Source: Caenorhabditis elegans (taxonomy: Eukaryota; Nematoda; Chromadorea; Rhabditida; Rhabditidae). From it: a DNA stretch of 64,000 nucleotides. Positions 25,891 to 38,895 of the stretch are shown here, one piece after another. The notes beneath the pieces were generated by a model. It was not told the origin of the DNA, searched no databases, and saw only the letters and a program-made list of their open reading frames with translations. Numbering within the stretch: the stretch's first letter is position 1; each line of letters starts with the position of its first letter. The position numbers and the translations under genes are program-made. The stretch lies in the NCBI RefSeq assembly GCF_000002985.6, contig NC_003284.9, positions 12,896,001 to 12,960,000 of the forward strand. The letters are read 5' to 3'.

Positions 25891-26721
25891 TGCATTGTAC
25901 GTTTATGAAAAGTCGATTAGAGGTTTTTGGACAAGAACACAATTGAAAACTTAATTAAATCGTTTGTAGTTTTATGCTATCATGGCGTTCAATTAATATG
26001 CATAGGAAATACAGTGTTCATTTTTTAAGTGTTTGAAAATTCAAAAAATACACAGAAATGTCATCATGTTTGTTTGTGAAATGTGTTTATGCACTATCAT
26101 ATGAGAACTCTTTAAATCAGTTTGATAAATATTTGAGCTGTATTTGATCCTACCCAATTAAACATTTTCATGACTCAAAAAAATCAGGCTCTTCTGATAA
26201 ACATTCTCGATATTATAACCAAATTATTTCACACGTGAGCTTTCCGATACGAAGATTTTGTTGTTGGAAAAAGTTTTTGTGGTGCGCTTCTAATTTGATT
26301 CTTCTCAGGGTTATTTTGGCACTATTGTTAAAAATATTGTTTTCTGCAACAAATGAAGAGTTTACGAACCCTCAAGCTGCTGAAAATGACTTTTTGGTTC
26401 TTGTTTTTTGGGCTAAAATTTCAACGTTCCCGAACCTTGAGTTTACAAGCTGAGGCAACTTAAATAATATAGAAAACGTTATGATATCAGAATGATTTAG
26501 TGATTAAAGTTAAGAAAAGGAACTGCACATTTATGTAAAATAAAAAATACTGAATGATTTATTCAGCGTTGATACTTTGACTTTTTGACATTATATTACT
26601 AAAATCAGTTTCTTTTGTAAGTTAATAATAGTTTAAACTGATGATTCTCAAAATTATTTATTTAAGAATTACAAATTCATGTAAATAATAAACGTTCTAT
26701 GCGCTTATCATATATATTTTT

Positions 26722-27204
26722 AAAAAAATTGAAAGTGGAAAGTGGCCAATTTGTTTAAAAAGAAAATTTCACTTGATATCGTTCAAACAAGAAAAAATAC
26801 ATAATTGTTCAGTATTTCAACAATTATTCGAACAATTTTAAGCTCAATTTACACAAAAAAAAGTCAAATTTGCTGGTTACCGCAAAGTATTGCTTGTCTG
26901 GCATACTTATTTCCTTCAAAAAGATTGCCGCCTCTATTAGTCTTGAACCCCTAGAGCTATATCGAAAATCTGTCTTGTAGACTCTAATAGTTTTGCAGTC
27001 TCAAATAGTTACACCCTTTTTTGCCAGACAAGCAATACTTTGCGGTAACCAGCAAATTTGACTTTTTTTTGGTTAAATTGAGCTTAAAATTGTTCGAATA
27101 ATTGTTGAAATACTGAACAATTATGTATTTTTTCTTGTTTGAACGATATCAAGTGAAATTTTCTTTTTAAACAAATTGGCCACTTTCCACTTTCAATTTT
27201 TTTT
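26722..27204. mobile_element. Fold-back element with 182-bp arms
   Basis: The left arm (26722-26903, from AAAATTGAAAGTGGAAAGTG to GCTTGTCTGGCA) is repeated as a near-perfect inverse at 27022-27204, with only small indels in the A/T runs. The arms enclose 118 bp that contain TTAGTCTTGAACCCCT. A related word, TTAGTCTTGCACCCCT, occurs just outside the right arm at about 27256. No coding frame, so a non-autonomous element. The high arm identity suggests recent insertion or arm homogenisation. Confidence 0.85.
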
Positions 27205-30200
27205 TGCGCATTTGAAAATTAGTTTTGCAACCTTTAATAGTCTTGAAGTCACAATTAGTCTTGCACCCCTACGGACCAATTGAAAATTAGTCTTGCATGT
27301 AAGACTAAAGTGAGCCTGTTCGCCGGGCCGGACGGAACAAATAGAATGAATAGATCTTTTTAAAAAATCCTTAAAAAACGAGCCCAAAAACGCTTTAACA
27401 CAAGTTTAATTCATAAATCAGCAAAATTTTACAAACTGAAAACATACATCTATTCCACCACATAATAGTAAAAGAGTTCTATATAACAGTCTGTTAAAAG
27501 GTGAGCGAGGATGAGGGGTAATTTGTGAAACAATTTTGACCTTGTTTGATTTTTGTATCTATCAATCGCCATTCCATTTCGTTTTCCCTCTCAACCTCTC
27601 CCACCAGCCCCAACATCTAAACTTCGACCACTACGGGAGAGGCGAAGATTGATTGGCGAAACATATGTTTGTTAAAGTTCTTCAATCAACTTGTTCTGTG
27701 ACTTTTTTCTGTTTCAGTCATGGCAATATGGCCCGTTTCTTCTTGTTTTCAGCACCCATCTTTTCTTTTTATTTCATTCCTTCTTTCTTCTCCTTTTTAA
27801 CCAAATTCTTCTCTATTCTATTTTATGCTTGCACCATCATCATCCCACGCAATAGGTCTACTCTCATCCCATTTTCAATCAGTTTCCTATTAAATATTCG
27901 TGTTCATCGTCAATTATTCAGACGTCGACGGACAGCAAATAGGAAGAAAAAGGCTTTCGGCTTTGTTCTTCATTCTATTTTTTACAATATTGTTTTTGTT
28001 GTTCTTTTTCACCTTCAAGAAGGTTTTTAAAATATTACAATAATGGGATCAGAAAGCATTCTGGTTTGTGGTGATTTCAGGGGCTTTTAGGAAGTGCATC
28101 AGTTCTGTGTTTAACGACTGGTGTTCAAATTTAAGAGTTCAATTATCAAATTTGTGCCGTCCCCCACTCTTTTATTAACAAAAGTTCATTAGCATTTGTT
28201 AATGACAGTTCAATGCACTTTTTATAAAACACAATTTTTCTCAAACGCGACTGACTTTTAGCCATTCTTGCCATAGCCTTCTTCGCCATAGTCTAAGCCA
28301 TAGCCTTCTTGATTTTCCGTGGAATCTTGTGTTTAAAATTTTCCCGTTCAAAGATTGTTTTAGCCAGTAATTACTCTGAAAAAGTTAAATTTCTGATCCT
28401 AAACAAGAAAATACCGGTTATCTCTATTACCGCCTCATTGTTTCTAGTCTTACACTGAAATTTGATTACCACCTTTTTTTAGTGGCCTTGACTTGTTCCT
28501 CACCCGTTCCACGTTTTACCTAGTTCGCAAAAAGCACGTCTTTCGTCACGTCATATTCTGGATTGAGATTTTGCTAATCCCTTTATAAATTTGCTGCTAT
28601 GATATTTTTTCAGATTTTTCTCACCTCTTTTTTGATATAAACTTTCTATGTATGAACCCAAAAAAGTTCATTTAGCAGAACAGCAATGAAATATGTATAT
28701 CGTTATTAAACTCTCTCCTCTTTCCAGGAGAGAATACACATATATATATCTATGACATATTTCATATGTATAGCAATTTTAAAAAAGCTGGAGTAATTAT
28801 TTTATAATCAAAGTGTAAAACTTTTTAACTGGGTATACATCTATATCACATTACTCTCATTTGCCACATTGGTGACCACGACAACATTCTTGTGTATTTT
28901 TCTGATTTCGGTCCGATTTGAACTAAGTTGTGATAGTATTTTCCAAAGTTGAGACACCCAAAGATCACTGAGTGTAGGTGGCAAGGAAACCAATCCAAGA
29001 CCAACTGATTTCTTTGTTTTTAAAGTTTAAATCGAAGAAAAAGGCATTAACTTGGTGTTTTCCCCGGTTTTAATTGTTGATTTTAGAGCAGCCGTCTAGC
29101 TTAATGTATGTGCACTTGGTTTTTTTTAAAGCTATCCATCTCTAATCGTGAGAAGATGCATAGATGTCACAAAAATTCCTTTTAATGTTCAGAAAGACCA
29201 GACAATTTACAACGTCATGGAGAAGTAAAATATGTTTGTTTTTTGGACTGTAATTTGAAACTTCTAGACTTTTTTTTTGAACATTTCTTCATTGAAGTTT
29301 TAATAGTTCTGTGTGGAGTCCCAAAACGAAGTTTAGGGCATTTTCAAAGCAAGCGCACCTTTTAAATTCATAAGAATCCTGCCGAACTTTTGAACTAGGA
29401 ATAGTTCATTTGATCAATCAGTAAAACCTAAAAAATATGTATAAGACTTATAGTAAATTGCCCTTAGCTTTGTTTAAAATAGTCCTTGAATAATTCTTAT
29501 TTATAAATACCATACATTCTCTATTATTGCGGTGTATCTAATATGCAGTATGGCTTAGTGCACCCTAACTGGCCGTTCGAAAACTCATGTGGAACCCCAC
29601 TTTTGGATGCGAAAGCGACCTCAAAAAAATAAACGGTAAAATACATTTCCAGGTCATTTCTATTTATCACTCTTTAAAACTTCTCACAGCATATTGTTGT
29701 GTCGTGACGACGATAGAGAATAATAAGAAGGTTTATTAGTTAAACCGGAGAAGTGTGGAGTAATTCAAAATACAAGAAGGCTTATTACTGTATCTATATT
29801 TGTATTTCTAGTTGTGCTAAGGAATAGTTTTTCGTATTTTTAAATAATTTTTTCAATCTTCTTAGGGTATATTTTTAAGGGTAATGTTTGATTCATAATT
29901 TCAGCTAGTTATGATGCTTCCCTGGTAAACAATGTCATTTGGTATTCCGCAAGACTACTTGAAAACGTGATTGAATTAAGTTATGATTCACCTGTCTGTC
30001 TACTATCCGTACAACAACGGAATAAAAATGCTGAAGGTGACAGTAACCTACTACGTCTCCAGAAAATTTCCAAGAGTCAAACTTCAAGTTACTCTAACAT
30101 CAGTTTGAAAAAATGCCCAATTGCAAAAACTAACTAGAGAAGAACGGCAAAAGATCAAAAAGTGTTTAGTTCGTACCTTTCTTATAGATATGTACCTACA

Positions 30201-33200
30201 CGTTGCCTTTAGTGTTGTTGATTTATCGAAGGTTGTGGGAAACGGGAGAGTAAAAAATGCCAGTCAACTAAATCATGAGTAAACAGTCAAACGGGGATTG
30301 GACATGCGCATTGCTGTTTCACGAAGGTTTCTTAGTGCGTTAAAGCACAAAGAAGAGCTAACTACAAAGTTTTGATTACAAAATTCCTAGTTTATTAATT
30401 TTCCGTTTTGTTGAAATTGTTTCCAGACACTAGTAGTTCTGAAACGATAACTACTTTATCTTTTTTTGTTTTCATAATTTTTGGTAACCTTGTAAAAACA
30501 TGTTTCAATTGTTTATTTGTAATGTTTCTTCCGTAAACATTGGTTGTTGATCATGTTATTTAGTTTGATGTTTTTTTTTATTCTTTTACAGTCTTGCCAT
30601 TTATTACCTTTTATATGTAACATTGAAGTGAGACTAAGAATACGTCCGACAATGAATGCAAAAATTGAATTATACAAACTAATGCGGAATTTTTTTCAAA
30701 ACGGTGTGCCGAGGAGCTCAATTTTTTATGATATTTTGTCAGAGAACATATTAAATTAAAAACCAACATTGAAAATCTAAAATATAAATTGTTAAACTCA
30801 TTCATCAACCTTATCATTCAAGATTTGAAGATGTTTTTTCTTGAAATTATCTTTATTCATGTTAGCTTGTATAAAAACCAATTGTAAAATGTGTTCATTT
30901 TTTTTGAATACATTTTAAATTCAAGCGTGTTCTTCACCAGCCAACCCACACAATATGTAGGTGTTGAGACTATTACTGGTTAATATGTAGGAGGCACTAG
31001 CACAATGACTGGTCACTTAGTACTCGATACAAAATGATACCCAGTTTTGATTTTGTAGCCGACTGCTGCCAAATTTATACATTTATAAAGCTCGACTACC
31101 TGGCATATTTTAAAATTTTATCTTATGCAAGTTTATACGGTTGAGATAGTTTTCTTGCTCTTTTCGAAAAAAAGAAAACTAATTTCAAAGTTTGCTCATG
31201 ATTTGGTCTTTTTTCTAGTTTTCGATTCTCACGCTTGACTTTTTGCATGCACCTTGTCAACTTTCAGATTGAACCCCGGGATAAAAGTTGACGCTATTCT
31301 TCAAACTTACTAACTACATACTTTGTTCTATTCTTTTTTTTCGATGCATTTTTGATTTGTCCAGTTGGAGTAGCTGTTCAATGTTTCAAACCCCTTTTTT
31401 CTAAAATTTACATCATTTTCATCCATCTGAACTCATTTTGATCTTTATTATATCATTTACTAGTTGGCTTTTAGAGTCTTTGTATTTAAAATGTGTGATT
31501 CTGATTGAATATACACATTTGCAAAAGAACAATTTATGCCACGAGTAGAATAATTCTAAATTTTGATTCTTTTTGGCATCAGGTAGAAATAAAATGCCCT
31601 TTAACCAAGACTGTTAATAATCTGTATTTCAATAATAAATTTTGTGCAAGTTTCATTTGTATACGGTTTAGTTTTCTCAGAAATTTGAAGAACTCCGACA
31701 AACTGCTTGTTTTTGTTTAGATCATTAGTTTTTTTCCAAGCCACTGATTCCAATAAGACTACCAATGAAACTAGTACTTATTAACCCAGGGCTACCTTAT
31801 TAGAGTGTATATCTCACGTAATCTAACTTCTCAAGTCATGTCTAAATATACATTTGCCTACCTTTTTGTCAAGTGAAGCGCGCAGTTTGTGACATCTGCG
31901 TATACATGGTTGTAACACAATACCATCTTTTTCTTGGGCGAAGGGAACCGTTTTTTATCTTGATATAGGAAATATTAAAGTTGGAACTTTCTGATTCGGT
32001 TTTTTCTAATTTTTACTGTTACAAGTAGCTATTGCTTCAGAACGTTGAATTTTAAGATAAAATAAAAATTAAAAGAAATATATTTAAAATCTCTTCCAAT
32101 TTTGGTAATCAAAAAAAAATTTTCATACTTGTTTTTTTTTTCGAAGTTTTTTGCATTTCATACTCGATAGTAAAATTCCCAAAAAGTAGATAATCTTCAA
32201 AAGTTAAGTGTTTGGATTTTTATGAAGAATTGTATATTTATTTTATGAAAGTACTCTTCAAAAGTTGGAGTTAAAAAATGTCGTGTGCTTGCTTTCTTAT
32301 CAGTTCATTCCACAAATGACCAACACAAAAATTTAACTATAAAATTTATTCTAACATCGAAAAAATGTCAAGAAACTTCTGAAAACAGTAATTTCCAACA
32401 ATAAAAATATTCAGTGACGTTTTTCCTTTTAGGATATTTTTTTCTCACACTTTGTTCTTACGTTCTTTTTTCCCACCATTATTCCATTAATCCGTTATTT
32501 CTATGAACCTATCCCAGTCAATTATCTTTTCCCCTCCGATACTGGGAAGTGCGCTGCCGGAAGATCGTTTTTCCATTTTTACATTGCTTTATTAAGAAAG
32601 TTCTAATGAATTAAGATTTTACCAGAAAAGATAATATTATTGACAAACGAAAACGTTCAATAACACGAAGTTCACATCCGGAAAACCGGTTGTGTGGAAG
32701 TACTTGTAAAGTTTTTTTTGTTGTATTTTGCAACACATTTTATTTCCCAACTGTACAAATGTCAATGATAGTGAAAGAGGCAACACAATGGGCAATTATG
32801 TTCAAATTCATTCTTTTTCGGACAAAAAAGATAAGAGGTATATTCATGTTCAATGGTGTGTATGTGTGTTTCCGGGGGCATACTTTTTTTCTGGAAGATG
32901 ATGATTTATTGCCAACACCATACGTTCGTGATTAATTTCGCATCCTTAGTTCTCAGTTTTCGACCAATGAATGTCATGTGGTTCGCAGCTCTTTTTTCGC
33001 ATCTTTTTTTTCCAAGAAAAAAACACAGCTCCAAACAATTTTTCCCTTTCTAATTAAAACATTGCTCATTCTTTTCATTTTTAAATTTATTGCAATTCGG
33101 AGCAGTAGGAAACCTAGAGTGATTTGTGGCCGAAATAAATTTCGTATTTTGAAAATAAAACCTGACGTCGCTCTCTACCGTAATTCGTAACTGCTGTTTC

Positions 33201-34261
33201 TTCCAAAAAGAAGGTTATGGAGTTAATTCAATTTTCAGACAGTGTCTTTGTTTTCGACTTTGATTTTTTTCAAGTATTGAATATTAGTTAAATTTAAAAA
33301 AAACATTATTGACACTTTTTGTAAAATTTGTTTTCATAGGCCTGCAATGTAAGTGAAATAGTTCGACATGATGTTTTTATTTTCAGAATTTAAATAGAAG
33401 GAAATACAAACAAAAAAAGCACAAAATATCAAAACTACTCTTGCGGAATAAATCTAACTTTTCCATCATGTTTCTCTTAAACCCTCCCCCCATCTCAACA
33501 TTTTTTCAAGACAAATTTCGAGGAAAAATGAAGTAGTGCAGTCCTCTAAAAATAAACTCAAAAATAAGGCCAAAGCCTTCATATTTATCACCGTTTGTTT
33601 CCCACTCGTTGTGTGTTTCTTCCCAGGAAATAATTCCTCACCACCGCACTTTTTTCTCAATACTCACTCAACCCACGTCTATTTTTCTTCTTTTACCCAA
33701 ATTTATTTTTATCATTTTTTCTTCCCCAAACGATAAAAACGTGTTATTAATCCGTCTGCTTTGATAATACCCAAAGTTGGGTCAGTCTGCGAGTTTCTTT
33801 GTAATAGCAATAGCATTTGAAATAAGCTTCAGTAGAGCAGTGATAATGTGACTTTTTCTTCTGAACAAAAGTTCACAGTCAAATGAATAATTTTCACAAA
33901 GAGTCAGTGTTATAATTGAACCGGAAATGAAAGCGAGAAATCAAGTGTGTTCTTTAGTTTAGTTTAGTTTAGTCAAACCAAACCATTCAGCCTTAATTTC
34001 ATCAAAAGAACCCAATCAAGTTTTATTGTAAATTGATATGTTAATATGGAAGTATTTTTTGCAAAACAAAGCCTTACCAAAAAAAGTTTAGCAGCAGTCA
34101 AATAAATAAACCAGTGAACCTCTAAATCTTCACTCTAATTAAAATCTCGGAACATCACATTTCCTTTTATTTGTTTTCTCTTTTTTATTTCGTTATTTCA
34201 CTTTTTCGTCTCCTGGCTCATCCTCACATTTTCCATACAGCTTTCAACCCAAAATTTTATG

Positions 34262-34267
34262 TTTCAG
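34262..34267 (+). promoter_or_regulatory. Trans-splice acceptor candidate
   Basis: TTTCAG preceded by TTTTATG lies three bases before the ATG at 34271, giving TTTCAG|AAAATG. This spacing is typical of an SL1 leader acceptor. A 5' UTR intron acceptor would look the same. Confidence 0.5.
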
Positions 34268-34270
34268 AAA

Positions 34271-36025
34271 ATGCTGCGACCTGCTGTCTCGGATCCGGTG
34301 CTGATCAAGCCCAACGAGATAAATTTCATGCGTGGATGGAATTTTGGAAGAGGTTCGTTCTACTGCGTTTTTTCACATTTTGTAGGAAATATGTAAAAAG
34401 AGAAAACAAGTTGAAGATTATAATCTGCAAATAGAAAGAAAAAAAAAGAAATTTCATGATGTGACCCTCAACTAAAAGAAGAAAGGAGTGACGTCAGGGG
34501 AAAAATTTCAGTCGAATTAGGCCCTTATTGTATCTGAATTATATAAATGGAGAGTTAAAGAGTCGAATCTGCTTATCAGGTTTTGTTGATAGGCGGGTAT
34601 CGCTTGTTGAAGCTCAAAAATGAGCAATTCATTTTTTTTGTTGTTGAGCAATATTTTCATTGAATTCCGAAAATCAAAACATGAGTAATCTGATATTACA
34701 ATAGGCAGATTTGCGTTTTACAAAATTTATTTGAACACCACAAACCTGATTTCTTTTTTTTCCATTCTTGATTTTCCTAAAAACATCATTCCCACAATTT
34801 TCTTATCTGGTTTTCCGTTTCTCCCACAGCTAAGCTTTTAACAAGGTCTAAATATAGAAGTATACATTCTCATAACAGGATGATATCAAAATATATTAGA
34901 TTGCTCTTTGAATGATTTCAGTGCGTTCAATAACTTAAACACAAAATATATAATTGCTATTCCAGAGCCTTACCTTCCCACCGACCTCTCTTCAGAGCAC
35001 TTATTCGGTATCTACGTATCCCTGTCTGACGTAAGTTTATCTTTTCACTTTTTTTTCTTATTCTTAATTGCTTATTGCTGGTATAACAGGATTTAATCTT
35101 GTTTTTTATTTAGGCCAACGCAAACGACACCAAAATGCCAAAAGGTGAACGGGAAAAGCGTCAAAAAAAGTTACAGTATCAGCTGAAAAGGCGAAATTCG
35201 GTGTTGATGGCCAATTTCAAGGAGGAGCTATTCCAACCCAGTAAGCATCTTTGTTTATAGTGGCCATGTGCCAAATGACGCACTTTTCTCGCGTTTACAA
35301 TGGGGCAACCCCCACAACAAACGTGTTTGTCCAAACGAAACCACACACCGAGATTTATTTCGTGATTCTATTCATTTCTCAAACTTTTCTCATTTTCTGC
35401 ATTTTCAGTTGCCGCCGGTATGCGAAGGTCTTGGTCGTGCGTGGAACTCGGTAACATCAGCTGCCATGAAACTACTCAAACGAAAAGGGTATCCTTTTCG
35501 GTAACTGTTTCACGTCCAGCTCAGCAAGACATTGAAAAGACAACATATGATTTGTGTCCCCCAAAGGTAAAATTTTCAAATGCTTCTTTTTCACAAACTC
35601 TATGATTTTTTTTCCAGATTTCCGCCCGACCTATTTTGGTCCGTCGCAACACCACCTTTTCCGGTAAGGACAACCTAGTTCATATGGATTTTGACTCGTT
35701 CACCGCATGGAGAAGAGGATCTAAAATGAGCGATGACGTGGAGAAGCAAAGAAAGAAGAGCATGAAAGAAAAGGAAAAAGAGGCAAATGGTGGATCTAGG
35801 ATGAAGATCAGAAAAGATAGTAATAGTTCGAAGAAAGAGGATATGGAACATGGAGATTGGTGGATTGTGAGAGTTGCAAAGGTAAAACTATTTCACTGTT
35901 CTGAACAAATTCAGTATTATTATATTCAGATGGGCTTTGAAAGCTGCTTCCAACGACGTCGGATCACGCCGAGTCCTCCGCCAACCAATGAAACTGACTT
36001 GAAGTCTCCGGTGAATGCTAATTAA
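34271..36025 (+). CDS. Basic 283-aa protein of unknown function with a microexon
   Basis: Exons: 34271-34352, 34830-34845, 34922-35030, 35114-35240, 35409-35566, 35618-35881, 35930-36025 (TAA). The protein starts MLRPAVSDPVLIKPNEINF. Joining exon 1 directly to 34922 hits a stop, whereas the 16-nt exon CTAAGCTTTTAACAAG, with good flanking AG and GT, restores the frame. I do not recognise a domain. There is no signal peptide or membrane segment. Residues 77-97 are highly basic (KMPKGEREKRQKKLQYQLKR). A Lys/Glu-rich, probably helical stretch covers about 200-245. Several basophilic kinase-type sites occur: RRNS (S98), RRSWS (S119/S121), KRVS (S141), RRNTT (T176) and RRGS (S199). These suggest a soluble, possibly kinase-regulated protein, which is inference only. 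It runs convergently toward the secreted-protein cluster. Confidence 0.8.
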
Positions 36026-36261
36026 TTTTTTTTCGCCAGTTGACATTTCCATTGATCTCATTGTCGTTCACAGTTGTGCAATTCAGTCTGCCCAGTTCAC
36101 ATCTACCAATATTGAAGCCTGTACATTCCTCCACCCACCGGTTCTTTTTTTATGACATTGTTTTTTTTCAACTTTTTTGTAATGTGTTTTTTTTTGAAGT
36201 TGTACATCAAAATCTCGATTATTCAATTCAATTTGTAGAATACATATTTATGATTATGTAT

Positions 36262-36267
36262 AATAAA
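36262..36267 (+). terminator. AATAAA poly(A) signal
   Basis: AATAAA 237 bases after the stop of the basic-protein gene, before the convergent gene's stop at 36510. Confidence 0.6.
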
Positions 36268-36509
36268 AGAAAAAAAGAAAGAATTCATACAGATGCATGC
36301 ATTTGATCGAGATTTCGGGGAGAAAAAAATAAGTGAAGTTAAAAAGAGTTTAAAAGAATTTAAAAAAAAGAATGAATGCTGTAAATTTTGTTGGTTTTAC
36401 CCGGTCGTCCACTGAAATACAGACACACACCGACTCAACCAGAATCGATGGAATTGGTGAAATGAAAGAAAAAAGAAAAAATGACAAAAAAGCTGATGAA
36501 ATCGTGAAA

Positions 36510-38895
36510 TTAGTTTGGCTGGGACACCGTCGCGTAGATCCAGTGGCATCCGATCATTCCTTCCTTCGAGTCGTGAAGAATAGTGTTCAATGTCTTGGCA
36601 TCCAAATTATTGATTGGTCTATCGAAAAGACGGGCGGCAATGACAAGTGGGATCTCACCGGAACGAGCACGGGAGCTGACAAAGAGATCCCAGAGCTGCT
36701 CGGCACGAGAGGCGTTTTGATCGAGGAATGGGAGAAGTTCGTTTTTGGTTGGAAGGCACACGCGGAGGGACAAGTCGCTGTATGATCCTGCCGAGAGTCC
36801 CTGCAATATATGTTTTTTTCGTGATATGTTCTAATCAAATTGTATATTACCGTGGTAGAGCATTGAGCTGGCTTATCGGCTTGGAAGATTTGAACAAAGT
36901 TCTTGAGAGATCCTCCCATAGTGTGACAGATGTCGCAGTGAACACTGAAATCAAAAGGTTTTGATGAGACATTTCTATTTAACTTTTTTGAATATAAAAA
37001 TAATTTTGTATTGCCAACACACTTCATCTCATCATTACATATGATATTTTATTTTTTGAATAAAGCTTGTAAGTTGAACAAGCCGACCAGGGATTCATAA
37101 TTCAAAAGTTCGAAGTTGATGTTGAAAAACGTCCGATATCTTCCGAGGTTAGCCATAAGAGTCTTTATTACATAATGTTTTATGCTGAATACAACCTTCT
37201 GAACTTTCAGTTAACCTTGTTCAGATTGATTTCAGTGTGTATTTTTAGATTACTACCCCCAAAAATTAGTTTTAAAACTTTGAAGCGCAATCTTCACTCT
37301 GACTGGTTTTTGTGGTACACGTTCCGACTTTATTCCCTCACCATGATCCGATTCCTCCACACCCATTAGCATCAGCATTTACGCATCGTTCTGGCTTTCC
37401 GTGGATTCCGATTCTTGTCTCAAGATGCACATAGTATTTCTTGGAGCCATTTAGTCCTGGGGCATAAACCTAAATTGATGAAATGTTTATTCTGGTTTGC
37501 AACGAGCTGATCACTAACCTCAACTTTGCCACCGGACATTCTGAAGCATTTGTGTCCATTCTCTCCAATTTCTTCGTGGAATTGAACTCCGGCGGTTTTG
37601 TATGATGGGAACTTGATGAGCAAAGAATCTTTCTTTGGACCTGAAAAATTGAAAATTGAATTCAATAATTAAAAAATAATAATGTTTAGGAGAGCCTTCA
37701 TAATTTATTGAATTTTTTTTAAAGAGATACATACAGTCTTTTGAATTTTCCGAAATTGTACTAGTTACGTGACCTTTCGCATTTGTGTGATTTATTATCA
37801 ACTTATAAAATCGAACACAGTGCTAGATTTGTCAGTTTTTTTGCAAAATCCCCATCCTTTTCCGACCTGGGATTTGGCGAAGCGTTCCACAAAACAGGAA
37901 ATAATGGAAATAGAGATAAAATAAAATCGGGACGTCAGTTTTTCTTTCTGATAGCCTACCCCCTCTACTCTGTTATCGATATCATTGACGATACAACAGT
38001 ATGGCGTCTCCAAGGCCACGCACTTCCTAGCCGTCGGCTGCAGTTCGATCAATTTTTTTTTCTATATCCCTAATCAAACAACTGATTGGGTCGCCGGGTA
38101 GAGCAATGTCTCGAGAAGCTTTGGATAGGTGGACAATTGAATTAAAAACACGTTTTTTTTGTTCGCAGAAAAAATGACGTGAGTAGACAGTCAATGGACT
38201 ATTGAACTAATTTCAAGTGTCTAATTTTATTGGTCAATTGGGAAAAAAACTGGATTTTATGAAAAATTGAAGTGTTCACCTTTGTTGATTATGTTGTATT
38301 GAAACAGGGAACTAAAACATAGAGTTTGAATGGCTAAACAAAAAGTATACAAGTTGATTTCGACGTGAAAATTTTTGACCCTCAAAATAGTTAAACTTGT
38401 AGCTTGAAATCAAACTTTATCCCAAACAACATATCAGATTTCCGTTGATGCATTTTCACTATTTGTTTTTGTTTGTTTAAACCGTACGCTTAATAGCTAA
38501 TGGTATAATATTAATTGCTAATGGCATAAATGAACACGGTTTTTTGGGGCGCTTGTGATTTGCAAAGCCTACAGTAATAAAAATGATCCTATTTAATAAA
38601 TACCAATGAATGTTTTCTATTTAGTATTTCAAAGTTCAGATATTCAAACATTCAAAAATTCGGGGACACTAAAAAGTGTTTCGTATCATAATTTTGGAGT
38701 TGGATTTTAAACTTGATAGTGGTTCCTTGACCATTTCACTATAAATTAAGCAACATCAAAAAATAAAAAAAACTGAAACAAACCTGAACTAGCTGAGCAT
38801 GGGAAGTGTCTTTCGATGCGGACAGAGATCTCCGAGGAGGCGGCTGAGACGCACGCGGCAACGGCACACAACAGTACGATTCTTCGGGTCGTCAT
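36510..38895 (-). CDS. Secreted ten-cysteine protein, paralogue A (248 aa)
   Basis: Exons, read on the minus strand: 38784-38895, 37519-37640, 37342-37469, 36851-36944, 36510-36800 (stop TAA 36510-36512). The N-terminus MTTRRIVLLCAVAACVSA is a signal peptide. After it come ten cysteines (33, 69, 107, 115, 121, 124, 127, 149, 167, 237), all matched in paralogues B and C. The core reads NGCGGIGSCVHCDIC, and the end is GCHWIYATV. There is no membrane anchor, so it is predicted to be secreted and disulphide-rich. Intron phases 1, 0 and 2 after the first three exons equal those of B and C. The last exon is undivided where B and C have one or two introns, which suggests intron loss here. The family is unknown to me and I assign no function. 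Confidence 0.82.

Larger units (their letters stand above)
24200..34253. other. 10 kb intergenic stretch without a gene
   Basis: No exon with adjacent splice sites was found. Contents: a TGCGGCAAA repeat at 25620-25890, the fold-back at 26722-27204, and a short hairpin-forming region near 27600-27650. There is also a short imperfect tandem repeat of GCCATAGCCTTCTT at 28273-28315. The remaining frames are short and AT-driven. Confidence 0.5.

Noticed and set aside
28260..28315. Minus frame with repeated Gly-Tyr-Gly units, like a secreted glycine-tyrosine peptide
   Set aside because: It is produced by a short tandem repeat (GCCATAGCCTTCTT), with a stop just upstream and no signal peptide or acceptor.
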